Positions 47,701 to 58,373 of a DNA stretch of 64,000 nt are shown piece by piece. A program made the translations under genes and the position numbers. The DNA comes from Hordeum vulgare subsp. vulgare (lineage: Eukaryota; Streptophyta; Magnoliopsida; Poales; Poaceae), in the NCBI RefSeq assembly GCF_904849725.1, contig NC_058523.1:208347689-208411688 (forward strand). The letters run 5' to 3'. How positions within the stretch are numbered: position 1 is the stretch's first letter; each line of letters opens with the position of its first letter. The notes beneath the pieces are model-generated. The model made no database searches, was not told where the DNA came from, and was given only the letters and a program-made list of their open reading frames with translations.

Positions 47701-48686
47701 TGGAGGAGGTCGAGTCGACGCGGGTAGCACGGGTCGAGCTCGCTAGCTAGGTCAGAGCGTACGCGACCAGGGAGCGCGAACTCGAGGAGGAGGCGCACGG
47801 GGCGGACACAGTCCTTTCCAGTAAGTCCACTTCGTCTTGTTATATTCTCCTGGTGTTGATTTGGGCCTTCCGTTCTCCTTCTTTCTTATGTCGTGCGCCC
47901 GCTTTCCTCCCCAGACCTCTTTTCAGGGACACAAGACGTGGCGGAGGCGGCTATGGTGTTCCACCGCTAGGATCAGCGGGACGCGGGCTCCCAAATTGAG
48001 GCGTTCGCCGGCTGGACCATGGAGGAGCTGGGGCTCGCCTCTAAGGCCCGTTTGATGGAGCTGGAGCAAGCCCCAGCAAGGCTCCAAGTGGCTGGGCTGC
48101 CCATGCTACGCGCGCTCTGGCCAGGTGCGGTGCAACCGGAGTCCATGAGCCGGCTGTCGAGGTGGCTGGAAGCTGGGAGCGCCCGACTGGGAAACTGGCG
48201 CGCCTCAGCGGCGCGAGACGGCGCGTATATGGCACTGTGGGTCGCCAAGTCATGGTATTCAGACCTCGACTTGGGCCTTCTTGCAGCTTAGCGCTCCGGC
48301 ACGAGGACAGAGCTGGCAACGGTCGAGGACGAGCTGCTCCTTCGGGCCAGCGACCTCGCGTTATTTTCCTCGTGGGACGAGTACATCCCTGAGTAGAGGG
48401 CCAACAACAATGCGATTCCGAAGGCCCAGTATCGGCGGGCCCTTTATGACCTTGAAGGTAGCGGCTGTGAGACGAAGCTCGAGGGCACCGACTCTAGCGG
48501 CGCTGCGTACGCCGACCCCGCGTTGGAGGACAATACGGGCGCGATGTGTGACGCGGGAGGCGTTGGATTCGGAGATGGAGCGTCCACCTCAGGTGTCGCG
48601 GCACGTGCCAGAGCCAATGACGAGGCATCCGCCTAGGCTGCCACACGCGACGCTAGAGCCAAGGGCGGAGCCACCGCCGAGTAGAA
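44794..48686 (+). pseudogene. Antisense ORF of the Tat element ('putative gypsy type transposon' family), spliced, decayed
   Basis: A start at 44794 (MSSTCGAWDSSDIDVEHIKV, then LRHRRKLP) is followed, after a frame change near 44910, by the family core: FFSGFLMHYCL, PHHLAPNTVPPLAAFFTLFE, EFLGIEPRLDLWRQLFCFKQ and DSMKNWQRGFF (about 44975-45290), then DHVNLPAFFDALPVEKLNW. I recall this domain as PF04195 (Transposase_28). The C-terminal half is charged and probably coiled-coil. Likely introns are 46241-46316, about 47126-47402 and 47821-47914; the first and last have GTAAGT donors and keep reading frame across the junctions. Function in the element is unknown. Several stops make this copy non-functional. 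It is transcribed, if at all, opposite to gag-pol. Confidence 0.78.
47181..47375 (+). repeat. Two-copy tandem repeat inside the antisense-ORF intron
   Basis: Two units of about 90 bases, starting near 47181 and 47288, share CAGTG(T/G)GGGCGC, CACCCA(T/C)TGGGTGTA, CCCCCG and CCGG(T/C)TGGGAATC. Each contains the inverted repeat CACCCA-N-TGGGTG, and each is preceded by a pyrimidine tract ending in TTTCAG or CTTCAG, so duplicate splice acceptors may exist. Confidence 0.7.
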
Positions 48687-49600
48687 TTTCTTCCTTTCTT
48701 GCATTTTGCTTAGTCTGCAATTCCACCCACTGGTGCTGTAATGTACTGAACTTGTGTCCATGGGCTGTTTATGCTCATGTGTAACATATGCATGTTTGTT
48801 TGATAAGTTTGTGTTTGCAAAATCGTCTTTCTTTTTCTGTTCCTTTGGCTTTTGTTTACTCAATACCTTGCCCTCCTCCAGCTTCCGCCCCGCCAGACCG
48901 ACAGTCGAGAGTCGGTCTGTGACTAGGATGGGGCTTCTGCCTTGGGGGGGGGGGGTTCGCCGTGGATCTTTTGGAGCCACGATAATGTTTTAACTTAGGG
49001 TGAGTGCAATAGAGGCTAGCTGAAAATAACCATGGAGGGTTCTACTAGCCCGAGCCGGCTGCTCCTTTGTAGTCGGCGTTGGTGTGCGACAAGCTTTTCC
49101 GTCCCAGAGTACCGCTAGCCGAACAGTCGGGAGCTGGTCTGTAGAAACGCAGATTGATAGGTTTTTTGCTTGGCCCACACTACTTGGCCGGCAACGGAGT
49201 AGAGAGAGGACTCGGACCGGCCAGCGAGCCCTCGGGTCTAAGGAGTTGGATCGGGGTGTTTGCTTAAGAAGCAACATGATTGTGTGAATCGAAAAGGTAT
49301 GCCCCAAACGTCGGCTTGGGGCACCCGCTGCATTCATTAAGCCCAAAAGGGTATGGGATACATACGTACACTGGTTCTTTCTTTCTTAGCAGTAGAATGG
49401 GCGAAGGAGTGCCGCGTTCCATGGACACTATGACTCCTCGTTGGAGACGTCTCTCTTGTGCTTCTGCGGCTTCTGGGCGTGTATCAGGTAGTACGTGTTG
49501 TTGTGCAGCGCCTCGCCGATGATGAAGGGCCCTTCCCATGGGGAGGAAAATTTGTGCTGGCCGGCGATTCTTTGGATTTGCCTGAGTACCAGGTCACTTT
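48687..49600 (-). other. Region between integrase and antisense ORF of the Tat element, no gene recognised
   Basis: No conserved domain is seen on either strand. It contains a 13-G run near 48945-48957. It should form the 3' untranslated part of the gag-pol transcript and the 3' end of the antisense transcript, since the two point towards each other here. Confidence 0.5.
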
Positions 49601-49699
49601 CGTGGAAGGAAAGGGGCCAGATACGCTTGTTGTGGTAGTGGAGAAGCTTCTGCTAGTAGATGGCCGTCCGGCTCAGAGCCAACTCGCGTGCTTCCTCGA

Positions 49700-50494
49700 G
49701 CAGGGCATCGATGTCTTCTCTTTCTTCTTTTGCATCCGTCTCCGTATACAAGATGACTCGAGGCGAGTCGAATTCGATGTTCGTGGAGATGACCGCCTCG
49801 AAACCATACAGAAGGAAGAACAGAGTGAAACCGGTTGATCAGTTGGGCATGGTGCGAAGTCTCCATAAGACGGCTGGCAACTTGTCAATCCAGTAGCCGG
49901 CCGACCGGACCAGTGACATCATGAGCCGCGGCTGATGCCGGCTAGGATCGAGCCATTTGCTCTTTCGGCCTGGCCATTCGACTATGGATGGGCCAGTGAT
50001 GCGAGGTCGAGTCGGATGCTTTCCTTGGAGCATAAAAGTGCCACCACACATTTGGTGAAGTTGGTTCCGTTGTCGGTGATGATGCTATGGGGGACCGCAT
50101 AGTGGACGGTGATATCCTTGATGAATCGGACGGCCGTGGGACCATCCAGCTTATTGATGGGTCTTGCTTCGATCCACTTTGTGAACTTCTCGACGGCTAC
50201 CAGGAGGTGCGTCATGCCGTTTCTAGGGATCTTGAATGGCCCCACCAAGTCGAGCCCCCAAATGACAAAAGGCCAGGAGAGGGGAATGGTCTTGAGGGCC
50301 ATAGCTGGCAGGTGGCTCTGCGTGCTGAAGTGTTGACAACCCTCACACTCGTCGACGAGCTGCTTTGGTTCTTCCAAGGCCGTTGGCCAGTAGAACCCGT
50401 GGTGAAAGGCCTTGGCCACCATGGTTCTCGAGGCGGCGTGGTGCCCGCACTCGCCCTGGTGGATGTCTCTGAGGATCTCTTGTCGCTTCAGTGA
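49700..50494 (-). pseudogene. Tat integrase
   Basis: Reading on the minus strand, the zinc-binding part ends in CEGCQHFSTQSHLPA. The core follows with WGLDLVGPFK (first Asp), LLVAVEKFTKWIEARPI, RFIKDITVHYAVPHSIITDN and GTNFT (second Asp). The third acidic residue region (family pattern NGQAERAN) can be traced near 49970-49985 only after a frame change. The enzyme would insert element DNA; this copy is interrupted by frameshifts. Confidence 0.85.
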
Positions 50495-50983
50495 TTCGAA
50501 GCAGCGCTGAAAAATGCCAGTCGTGCTACGACGAACCAGCTCGCGGTTGATGATTGCGTAGACAGTGGATTGGCGCTGGATCTACCAGGCTTCGGCTTCG
50601 TCCAAAGGGAGCTCACCACCTATGAGATAGGCGAGGATGGACTAGGCCCAAGCCGGGGCTCAGGCCGGAGTCAGAGCCGGCTTGAGTTGAGGGAGCGGGG
50701 AAGTCGGAGTCCCCAGGTCTCCAATCAGAATCCTCGAGACGGATCTGTCAGCCCCCGACACCATGGCGGAACCAGATGCGTCTTCCATCTCCATGACGGC
50801 TACAGATCCGGAGTCGGCTACTGCGAGCCCATCCGAAGCCAGCACAATGAACGCAGCCAGAGGAACCCCCGGGTCTGAGGCAGGGTCGGATTCATCCACC
50901 GGCGAGAAGATGGACGCCGACTCCGGAGACGACTTGATCGAAGGCTTGCATAGTTGCTCGAGGCAAACACCGGCTGGGAGTGC

Positions 50984-51760
50984 TTACCGGGTGTAGCCGA
51001 TCATTGCGAGCGCATCCGCCGCCTCGTTGTCCGCTCGGGGGACATGATGGAACTCACAACCCTCGAAGGAGCCAGTGAGCTGCTGAATGATGAAGCGGTA
51101 GCTGGCCATGTTGGCATCCCTAGCGTCCCATTCGCCGGAGACCTGTTGTACCACGAGGTCCCAGCCGCCGAAATGGAGGATCCGTCGGATACCAATCTCC
51201 TTGGCGAGCCGGAGGCCGTGGATGAGCGCCTCATACTCGACCATGTTCTTGGAGGGGGCGCAGTGGATTTGGAGGGCATATTTGAGCTGATCCCCTTTTG
51301 GGGAAGAAAAAACAATGCTAGCTCCCAAGCCGGTTCACATCTTGGAGCCGTCGAAGTGCATGCGCCAATGCGCGGAGTCCGGAGGCGGTGGCGTGAACTG
51401 GGTCTCTGCCCAGTCGACGAGGAAGTCGGCCACCACCTGGGACTTGATGGCCGTGCGTGGCTCATACCGGATGTCGTGGTCGGCCATGGCGATGGTCCAC
51501 TTAGCAATCTGGCCGGTTGTGTCCCGGTTGCCCATGATCTCTGAAAGTGCATCCGTGCTCACCACGGTGATTGTGTGCTCCTGGAAGTATTGCTTCAACT
51601 TCTTGGCGGCAAAGTATATGCTGTAGCACATCTTCTGGTAGTGGGGGTAGTTCTGGTTGGAGGTGGCGTGGACCTCCCTCAGGCAGTAGACGCGACGCTG
51701 AACCGATAGTGTCTTACCTCCCTCAGGTTGCTCCATCACGAGGATGATGCCGACCACTCA
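50984..51760 (-). pseudogene. Tat RNase H plus second, archaeal-type RNase H
   Basis: The first RNase H tail is seen in REVHATSNQNYPHYQKMCYS, FAAKKLKQYFQEHTI and GQIAKWTIAMADHDIRYEPR, then VVADFLVDWAE. After a short linker (PPPPDSAHWRMHFDGSKM) a second domain starts: GASIVFSSPKGDQLKYALQI, SKNMVEYEALIHGLRLA and VPRADNEAADALA, the pattern of archaeal-type RNase H (RVT_3). Possession of both is a known Tat-lineage feature. A frame change separates the two parts near 51330. Confidence 0.87.
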
Positions 51761-54588
51761 TGTGGTCGCCGTGATGTATGCGAGCATGGGCTCTTTCTCA
51801 ATCGATGCGGGCAAGACGGGCTTCCTGGAGAGGACGCGCTTGAGGTCGCGAAAGGCCTCGTCCTCCTGGTCGGTCCACTCGAACTTGGTCGTCTTCTTCA
51901 TGACCTCGTAAAGTGGCACCACCTTCTCGCCGAGCCGGCTGACGAACCAGCTGAGCAAGGCCAAGTAGTAGGCAAAGTTCTGGACATTGCGGAGCTCCGC
52001 CGGTTGTGCATGCACTCGATGGCCCTGATCTTCTTCGGGTTGGCTTCGATGCCGCGTGTGGACACGAAGTAACCGAGGAGCCGACCAGCCAGCACACCAA
52101 AGACGCACTTCTCCGGGTCGAGCCGGATCCGGTATTCACGCAAGTTGGCGAATGTCTCCCGCAGATCATCGAGGAAGCTAAAGTGCTTCTTGGATTTGAC
52201 GACGATGTCGTCAATGTAGATATGCACGTTCCTGCTGATTTGGGGTAGAAGGCACTTCTGCATGCAGTGTTGGAAGGTGGCGCCTGCATTCTTCACGTCG
52301 AACGACATGGAGACATAGTAGTAGGCTATGAACGGGGTGATGAACGAGGTCATCAGATGATCTGCGGGATCCAGCTTGATCTGGAGGTAGCCGGAATAGG
52401 CGTCTAGGAAGGATAGCAAGTCATAGTCAGTCGTGGAGTCAATCATCTGATCGATCTAGGGCAGGGTGAATGGATCCTTTGGATAGGCGTTATTCAAGCT
52501 CGTGTAGTCGATACACATGCGCTAGGTTTTGTTTTTCTTTAGCACCAGGACTGGGTTGGCCATACATTATGGGTGGAAAACTTCCATGATGAACTACCTA
52601 CGAGCAGTCGGGCAACTTCTTCTCCTATGTTACGCCATTTCTCTTTAGAGAAATGATGCAGGGGTTGCTTGACCAGCTTCTCATCCGGTCGCACATGAAG
52701 CTTGTGCTTGATATGTCTCAAACGTATCTATAATTTTTGATGGTTTCACGCTGTTATCTTGTCATCTTTGGATGTTTTGTGTACCTTTTATATCTTTTTT
52801 GGGACTAACTTATTAATTCTGTGCCAAGTGCCAGTTCCTGTTTTTTCTGTGTTTTTGATTCTTTTCAGATCTGATTTTGGAATGGAGTCCAAACGGAATA
52901 AAAACCCCGAAATGATTTTTTCCCGAACGAAAGAAGATCAGGGGGCCTGTGGGCCAAGCCAGGAGGGCTCTTGGGAGCCCACAAGCCCCCGCGCCGCCAC
53001 CAGGGGGGAGGCGGCGGTGGCAGGGCTTGTGGCCTCCCTGGCCGCCCCCTGACCTAGATATTTGGCCTATATATTCCCTAAAATACAGCAAAAAATCAAG
53101 GGAGCCTCGAAAATACTTTTCCACCAACGCAAGCTTCCGTTTCCGCGAGATCTCATCTGGAGACCCTTCCCGGCGCCCTGCCGGAGGGGGCTTTGGAGTT
53201 GGAGGGCTTCATCATCATCTACATCGCCCCTCCAATGACTCGTGAGTAGTTCACTTCAGACCTACGGGTCCGTAGTTAGTAGCTAGATGGCTTCTTCTCT
53301 CTCTTGGATCTTCAATACAAAGTTCTCCATGATCTTCATGGAGATCTATCCGATGTAATCTTCTTTGGCGATGTGTTTGTCGAGATCCGATGAATTGTGG
53401 ATTTGTGATCAGATTATCTATGATATATATTTGAGTCTTTGCTGATTTCTTATATGCATGATTTGATATCCTTGTAAGTCTCTCAGAGTCTTGGGTTTTG
53501 TTTGGCCAACTAGATCTATGATTCTTGCAATGGGAGAAGTGCTTGGTTTTGGGTTCTTTCATGTGGTGACCTTTCCCTGTGACAGTAGGGGCAGCAAGGC
53601 ACACATTAAGTAGTTGCCATCAAGGGTAAAAAGATGGGCTCTGTCGTTGATATGAGATTGTCCATCTACATCATGTCATCTTGCTTAAGGCGTTAATCTG
53701 TTCTTTTGGACTTAATACACTATATGCATGCTGGATAGCGGTCGACGTGTGGAGTAATAGTAGTAGATGCAGAAAGTATCGGTCTACTTGTTTGGGACGT
53801 GATGCCTATAGATATAATCATTGCCATAGGAATCGTCACGACTTTGCACGGTTCTATCAATTGGTTGACAGTATTTCGTTCACCCACCGTCTACTTGCTT
53901 TCATGAGAGAAGCCACTAGTAAACACTACGGCCCCCGGGTCTATTCACATCCATCGTTTACACCTCCGCTTTTACTTTGCTTTGTTACTTTGTTGCTTTC
54001 AGTTCTCACTTGGCGAACAATCTATAAGGGATTGACAACCCCTTCATAGCGTTGGGAGCAAGCTTTTATGTTTGTGCAGGATCTTGTGATACTCCTCCAC
54101 TGGATTGATACCTTGGTTCTCGAACTGAGGGAAATACTTACCACCGCTGTGCTACATCACCCTTTCCGCTTCGAGGGAACACCAACACAAGGCTCCATAG
54201 CCGTAGCAGAAGGATTCCTGGTGCCGTCGACACGACTATTCCTGTCGCCGGTGCCAGGGAAGCACAACTGACATCAGTGCTCGGCGAACTTCCTCGGAAC
54301 ACCCGGCATGTCCTTGGGGGACCATGCGAAAATGTCCTGATTCTCACGGAGGAAGTCGACGAGCTCGCCTTCGTATTTGCTGCTGAGGGTTGCGACGATG
54401 GTGACACAATGCTTCGGGTTAGCCTGGTCGAGTGGCACCTGCGTGGTGTCTCTGGATGGCTGGAAAGTCGCCTCGCTAGCCGGCTGGGATGGGTGAGTCA
54501 CCAGGGTCGGCTGCTCGTAGGCCTGGGCCACGAGCTGGTTGAGATGACACTTTTCCTCCGCATCACCAGCGCCTCGGCCAGCCGACAT
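51761..54588 (-). pseudogene. Tat reverse transcriptase, split by a solo LTR
   Basis: On the minus strand the N-terminal side, ENQDIFAWSPKDMPGVPRKF (about 54330-54274), is separated by the solo LTR from HKLHVRPDEKLVKQPLHHFS (about 52700-52640). The catalytic part is at 52446-51900: LLSFLDAYSGYLQIKLDPAD, FQHCMQKCLL, HIYIDDIVVKSKK (YIDD in the active site) and GYFVSTRGIEANPKKI. There are stops near 52560 and 52520 and frame changes near 51900. Removing the insertion and one TSD copy makes the RT segments contiguous. Confidence 0.88.
52709..54276. mobile_element. Solo LTR (Athila-like Gypsy style), 1568 bp
   Basis: It starts TGATATGTCTCAAACGTATC and ends GACATCA, with the 5-bp duplication GTGCT at 52704-52708 and 54277-54281. 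Internal motifs (GGACTAACTTATTAATTC, GACCTACGG, AGTAGTAGATGCAGA, GGAAATACTTACC) are the same as in the LTRs at 36420 and 41801, at a more diverged level, and the length is similar. No internal domain is present, so unequal recombination between two LTRs is the simple explanation. A TATA-type TATATATT lies at about 53068. Confidence 0.87.
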
Positions 54589-54591
54589 CCA

Positions 54592-57073
54592 TCACGGGCG
54601 CATTCGGTTGATTTCTTGTACTCGCTGGATATGGTGATGATGCCCTTGGGACCCGACATCTTCATGTGCGAGATGTTGGCGAGCGCCGGCCTGCCATAGT
54701 GCGGGATCACCATGAACTTGGCGAGCACCGGCCTGCCCTGGAGCGCGTGATAGGGCCTGTGGAGATCTACCACCTCGAACCACACCGGCTCATGGCGGAA
54801 GTGAGCGTTGTCGCCAAAGAGGACATCGAGTAGGATCTTCCCGATGGTGAACAGGATTTCCCTGGCACGATGCCATGGAACACCGTCCGGGTCAGCTGCA
54901 GGTCTTTCTCCCTGAGCCCCAGCTTGAGCAGCATGTGGTGGTAGAGGATGTTGATGCTGCTCCCGCCATCGACCAGCACCCACGAGAACCGGTAGGTGAG
55001 CCTCTTGGAGACGGTGTAGGGGTCGAGGACGAGGGCGTAGCTGCCAGGGTTTGGCATTATGGCCGGATAGTAAGTCCGACAACAGGTAACTGTCTTCTCG
55101 GACAAGTGATGTACTGCGGAACCGAGGGCACGGTGGCACTCACCTCGTGCTGGCTGTTCTTTCGTCACCTTCGCAGGTGAAGACAACGTAGGCCCCATCC
55201 AGATTGGGGAACTTGTCGTGGAGACGGCTGTCATTGCACGGCGCCGGAGCTGAAGCCGGCGCTTGCGGAGCCGGAGGCGGAGGAGCCGGAAGGCCTTCGC
55301 CTTGGGCCAGCCACAGGGAGAAGCTGCACTACGGAGCATCTGTGTAGCCGGCTTTTCCCCGATGTGCATCTTGCAGGGGGCGTCGAGCATCTCCTCGAAG
55401 GTGAGCTTGGGCTGCTAGGTGCCTTTGCCACCGCACTGGCACTGGCTGCTGGATTGGGCAGCCGGCTGCTCTTCCTCCATGGTGGCGACCTGCTTGCTCC
55501 CATAGTGGGGATCCGGCTGGTCAAGTTTCCGCTTGTTGTTCTGCTACCCCCGGTTGTTGGTAGCCGGTCGTGGCATAGTCGACGACACGATGGCATTTCC
55601 AGTTGCAGGACCTTGATCCGTATTGCAGAGTCGGCCGTGGCGTACTTGTCCGCCTTGGCCATGAGCTCGGCTAGAGTGGCCAGCTCCGAGCACATGAGCT
55701 TGTGCTTGAGGAGGGTGCCGTCTTGGCACTAATCGATGAACTACTGGATGGCCTGAACCTCATACACTCCTTCGCAGGAGTTGTGCAGCTCGGTCTAGCG
55801 CATGAGGTAGTCGCGGAGAGGCTCTTGCGAGCTCACTGGGATGACTGGGATGCTTGTAGGTCTCAGTGAAGTTGCGGACGAAGGCTTCTTTGAAATCCAG
55901 CCACGCGTCGATGCTGCCAACCAACAAGCTGTTAAGCCAAGTGCATGTCGAGCCGGTGAGCACGAGCGCGACGTAGCGCACTTCAACGCGCTTGTTGCCC
56001 CGCGTGATGGCGACTGCAATGGTGTATTCAATCAACCAGTCTTCTGCCTTGGCCGTCCCATTGTACTTCGGGGTGTCACGAGGAAGAGTGAAGCCGGTGG
56101 GAAAGGGCTCATCACAGATTCGGGGACCGAAGCACACTAGGCCAATCGGACCCTCCTCCTCGAGGAGGGCGGATTGATCCAGTTGGTCAATCCGGATGCG
56201 GGTATCGTTCTCGCTTCAAGGGACGCAAAGGGTTGAGACAGTGAGCGAGCTCAGACCGAATGGAAGGAGCCAGCGAGGGCGTCCGCTCCCGCCTTGGAGC
56301 CGGGGTGTGGGCGCGAGCCGACTGGCTCTCGCCCTCGACGTCGTGATAACACCAGGTCGAGACTGCTGGCAGCTCGCTGGTGCGCCAGGAGCGTCCGCCA
56401 AGGCTCCCGTCGGAGCACCGGCAGGAGCCAGAGGGGGATGAAGAGTGTTGGGCCGATTGGCGCCAAAGGCCGTCCGCCCATCCTCGCCGCCTTGCGAAGG
56501 CGACTCAGCGTAGGGATAATCCGGCTCGATGCGAGCTTGCTGTGAGTTGGCAGCGGCAATGAGGACTTGGATGTGATTTTCTTGTTGCACACGTTCCTCG
56601 CCCTCCATGGTGGCCAACTCCTCGTAGGCTAACTGGGAGGCCCTCATGTTGGCTGCAGGATTGTCGTAGGTGGGGAGCTTGCCGTTGAGGATGTCGGTGA
56701 CTACGCGTCCGCGGCTACGAACCGCACCACACCGACTGGGTTCGTCGCTAACCAGGGTGAGTCCGTAGGCGGACTTGTACTCGCGCTGTGCAGCCTCCAT
56801 CCGGCGTTTGGCGGACGTGAGAGTGTTGGCCTCCGTGAGCAGCTGCTGGCGGGCCGCCTCCAGCTCGGCCGCAGCCGTGGCTCGGTTAGCCGTTGGCGCG
56901 ATAGGGGTGCTCAACCCCTGCAGTGTGGAGCGGAGAGGATCGGGGGGACCTGGGCGAGCCATCACGGCGGTTGCGCATGCCTGGGCCCTGGCACGAGCGG
57001 AGCTCGCGGTGGAGCCGGTTACCATCACCTCCGCGAGGACATGAAAGTCACAGGCACCACTCGAGGCGGTCAT
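54592..57073 (-). pseudogene. Tat gag and protease
   Basis: The minus-strand frame at 57073-56216 begins MTASSGACDFHVLAEVMVTG and carries a helix-rich part (AAAELEAARQQLLTEANTL, RRMEAAQREY). The Retrotrans_gag core follows at 56137-55760: FTLPRDTPKYNGTAKAEDWL, LVLTGSTCTWLNSL and FKEAFVRNFTETY. Towards 55180-54850 the protease appears: YALVLDPYTVSKRLTYRF and VDGGSSINILYHHMLLKLGL, the Tat-type active site, then VFHGIVPGKS. A strand VWFEVVDLHRPYHALQGRP is recognisable in a further frame. Frameshifts break it at least four times. Confidence 0.85.
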
Positions 57074-57374
57074 TCCTCCGAACGATGGTAGTCCAGCACT
57101 TTGCTGGTGTACTCGTCGAGCGCAAGTACGTCGTCGAGCGGAATCTTGCTAAAGAGCTTGCAGAGAGCATTGACGTAGCACGAGGCGTGGCTAGGGCACG
57201 TTTCATCAAGAGGGAGCGGTGGCGAAGCCTGCGTAAGAGGAGGAGCTGGGGCTGAGTGCCGCAGAACCTTCCACGAGGAAGAGCTCCATGGGCGTGCTGA
57301 TCTGCCCGGACGCGGTGCGTCTGGATTAGCTGGTGAAGGGTCCCGCCCAAAGCGTGACTCCGGCCGACGCGGCA

Positions 57375-57394
57375 GACGGCCCCACGGTGGGCGC
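57375..57394 (-). other. PBS of the Tat element
   Basis: On the minus strand, one base inside the right LTR, lies TTGGCGCCCACCGTGGGGCC. This primer-binding sequence is typical of grass Tat/RIRE2-type Gypsy elements and proves that the right LTR is the 5' LTR. Confidence 0.85.
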
Positions 57395-57395
57395 C

Positions 57396-58373
57396 AACTG
57401 TCGTCGTTTTCTCACGACCGATGCGATGGGGGTGGCTAATCATACGTGGTTGGGACCAAAAGGACACCGTCAGGCTGTGGAAATGGGATTGGGAACGAGG
57501 GGTGTGAGACACACGAAGTACCCAGGTTCGGGGCCCTCCGTGCGAGGTAACAACCCTAGTCCTTCTTGAGTTAGGTGATGATACGGTTGGGGATACCATG
57601 TGCTCCTAGAGCTGTATGCTAGAGGAAGAAGAAGGAGTTGAGAGCTTTCTTCTGCCCTCTCGTATGTGTGCGTGTGTGATCGACCGACCCCCTGCATGGG
57701 GGGGGGGGGGTGCCAGGGGGTTTTATAGGCCAACCCCTCGCTTACAATAGGAATAGAAGGTACCGGGTGGGACCCGACTGGGAGCCTCTGGAGCCGGATA
57801 AGGGGCTCACCAGCTGGAAAAGTCTTGTCACAAGTGGGGCCCGCCGGCTACTGGGTCCCGTATAGAGTTGGGGCCCGTTGGCCGAGCGTCGCCATCGGTG
57901 CGTGCTTGTTACGCAGTGGCATGCGCCACGTTATGTGCGCCGCCTTGCATAGCCGGCCTCGGTCATCATATGACCGACTGCACTGTTGCCCATGCCGGAG
58001 TAGGTAATGGAGTGGACGGGGGCATGCTCGTCCCTATACCGTCTTGGCTGGTCACAGTCGGCGATGGTGAATGGTAAATACCGTCCATTGTAGACTCGTG
58101 CGGTCAGGTCAGCGGTACCGGCAACGCCGTAGCCATACCTTTGGTGATGATGCCCATGACGCGGTTTGCCAGGTTGATGTGAGTGGGGCTGACCCACCGG
58201 CTAGCGCGGCACAGTCGAGTCGCAGAGGGGGGGTACCTCGCCCGAGCCGTCTCGACTGTACAGGCGGCCAGGCACAACTGGCTCCTGTGGGAACCGGCCG
58301 TCCTATGTATGTTTTTAAAGGAGGGCTGGAGGACTCTCTGCATTTGGCCTACCCAGGGGTTATTCCCCTGTCA
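57396..58373 (-). repeat. Right LTR (5' LTR in element orientation) of the Tat element
   Basis: It is 978 bp. In plus orientation it starts TGTCGTCGTTTTCTCACGA and ends TTATTCCCCTGTCA, followed by the TSD AATTT. It holds the uninterrupted version of the GGGGATACCATGTGC site that is the Athila-like target in the left LTR. Confidence 0.92.
57721..57727 (-). promoter_or_regulatory. TATA box in the right Tat LTR, with downstream hairpin
   Basis: Minus-strand TATAAAA in GGCCTATAAAACCCCC. About 20 bases downstream lies CCCCCC...CATGCAGGGGG, which can fold into a short G/C hairpin at the likely transcript start. This promoter would drive the Tat genomic RNA. Confidence 0.65.

Larger units (their letters stand above)
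36224..58373 (-). mobile_element. Tat-type Gypsy retrotransposon with dual RNase H and an antisense ORF
   Basis: The flanks AATTT (36219-36223 and 58374-58378) match perfectly. On the minus strand the order is LTR (right), PBS, gag, protease, RT, RNase H, a second archaeal-type RNase H, integrase, a long 3' region and LTR (left). The plus strand of the 3' region carries an antisense ORF of the plant 'putative gypsy type transposon' family. Dual RNase H and an antisense ORF between integrase and 3' LTR are known Tat-lineage traits. Without insertions it is about 13.6 kb. It carries an Athila-like element in its left LTR and a solo LTR in RT. All genes are broken. Confidence 0.92.

Noticed and set aside
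54277..57255. Plus-strand ORFs in the Tat gag-RT region
   Set aside because: They are mirror frames of the minus-strand gag, protease and RT, which carry the recognisable motifs.
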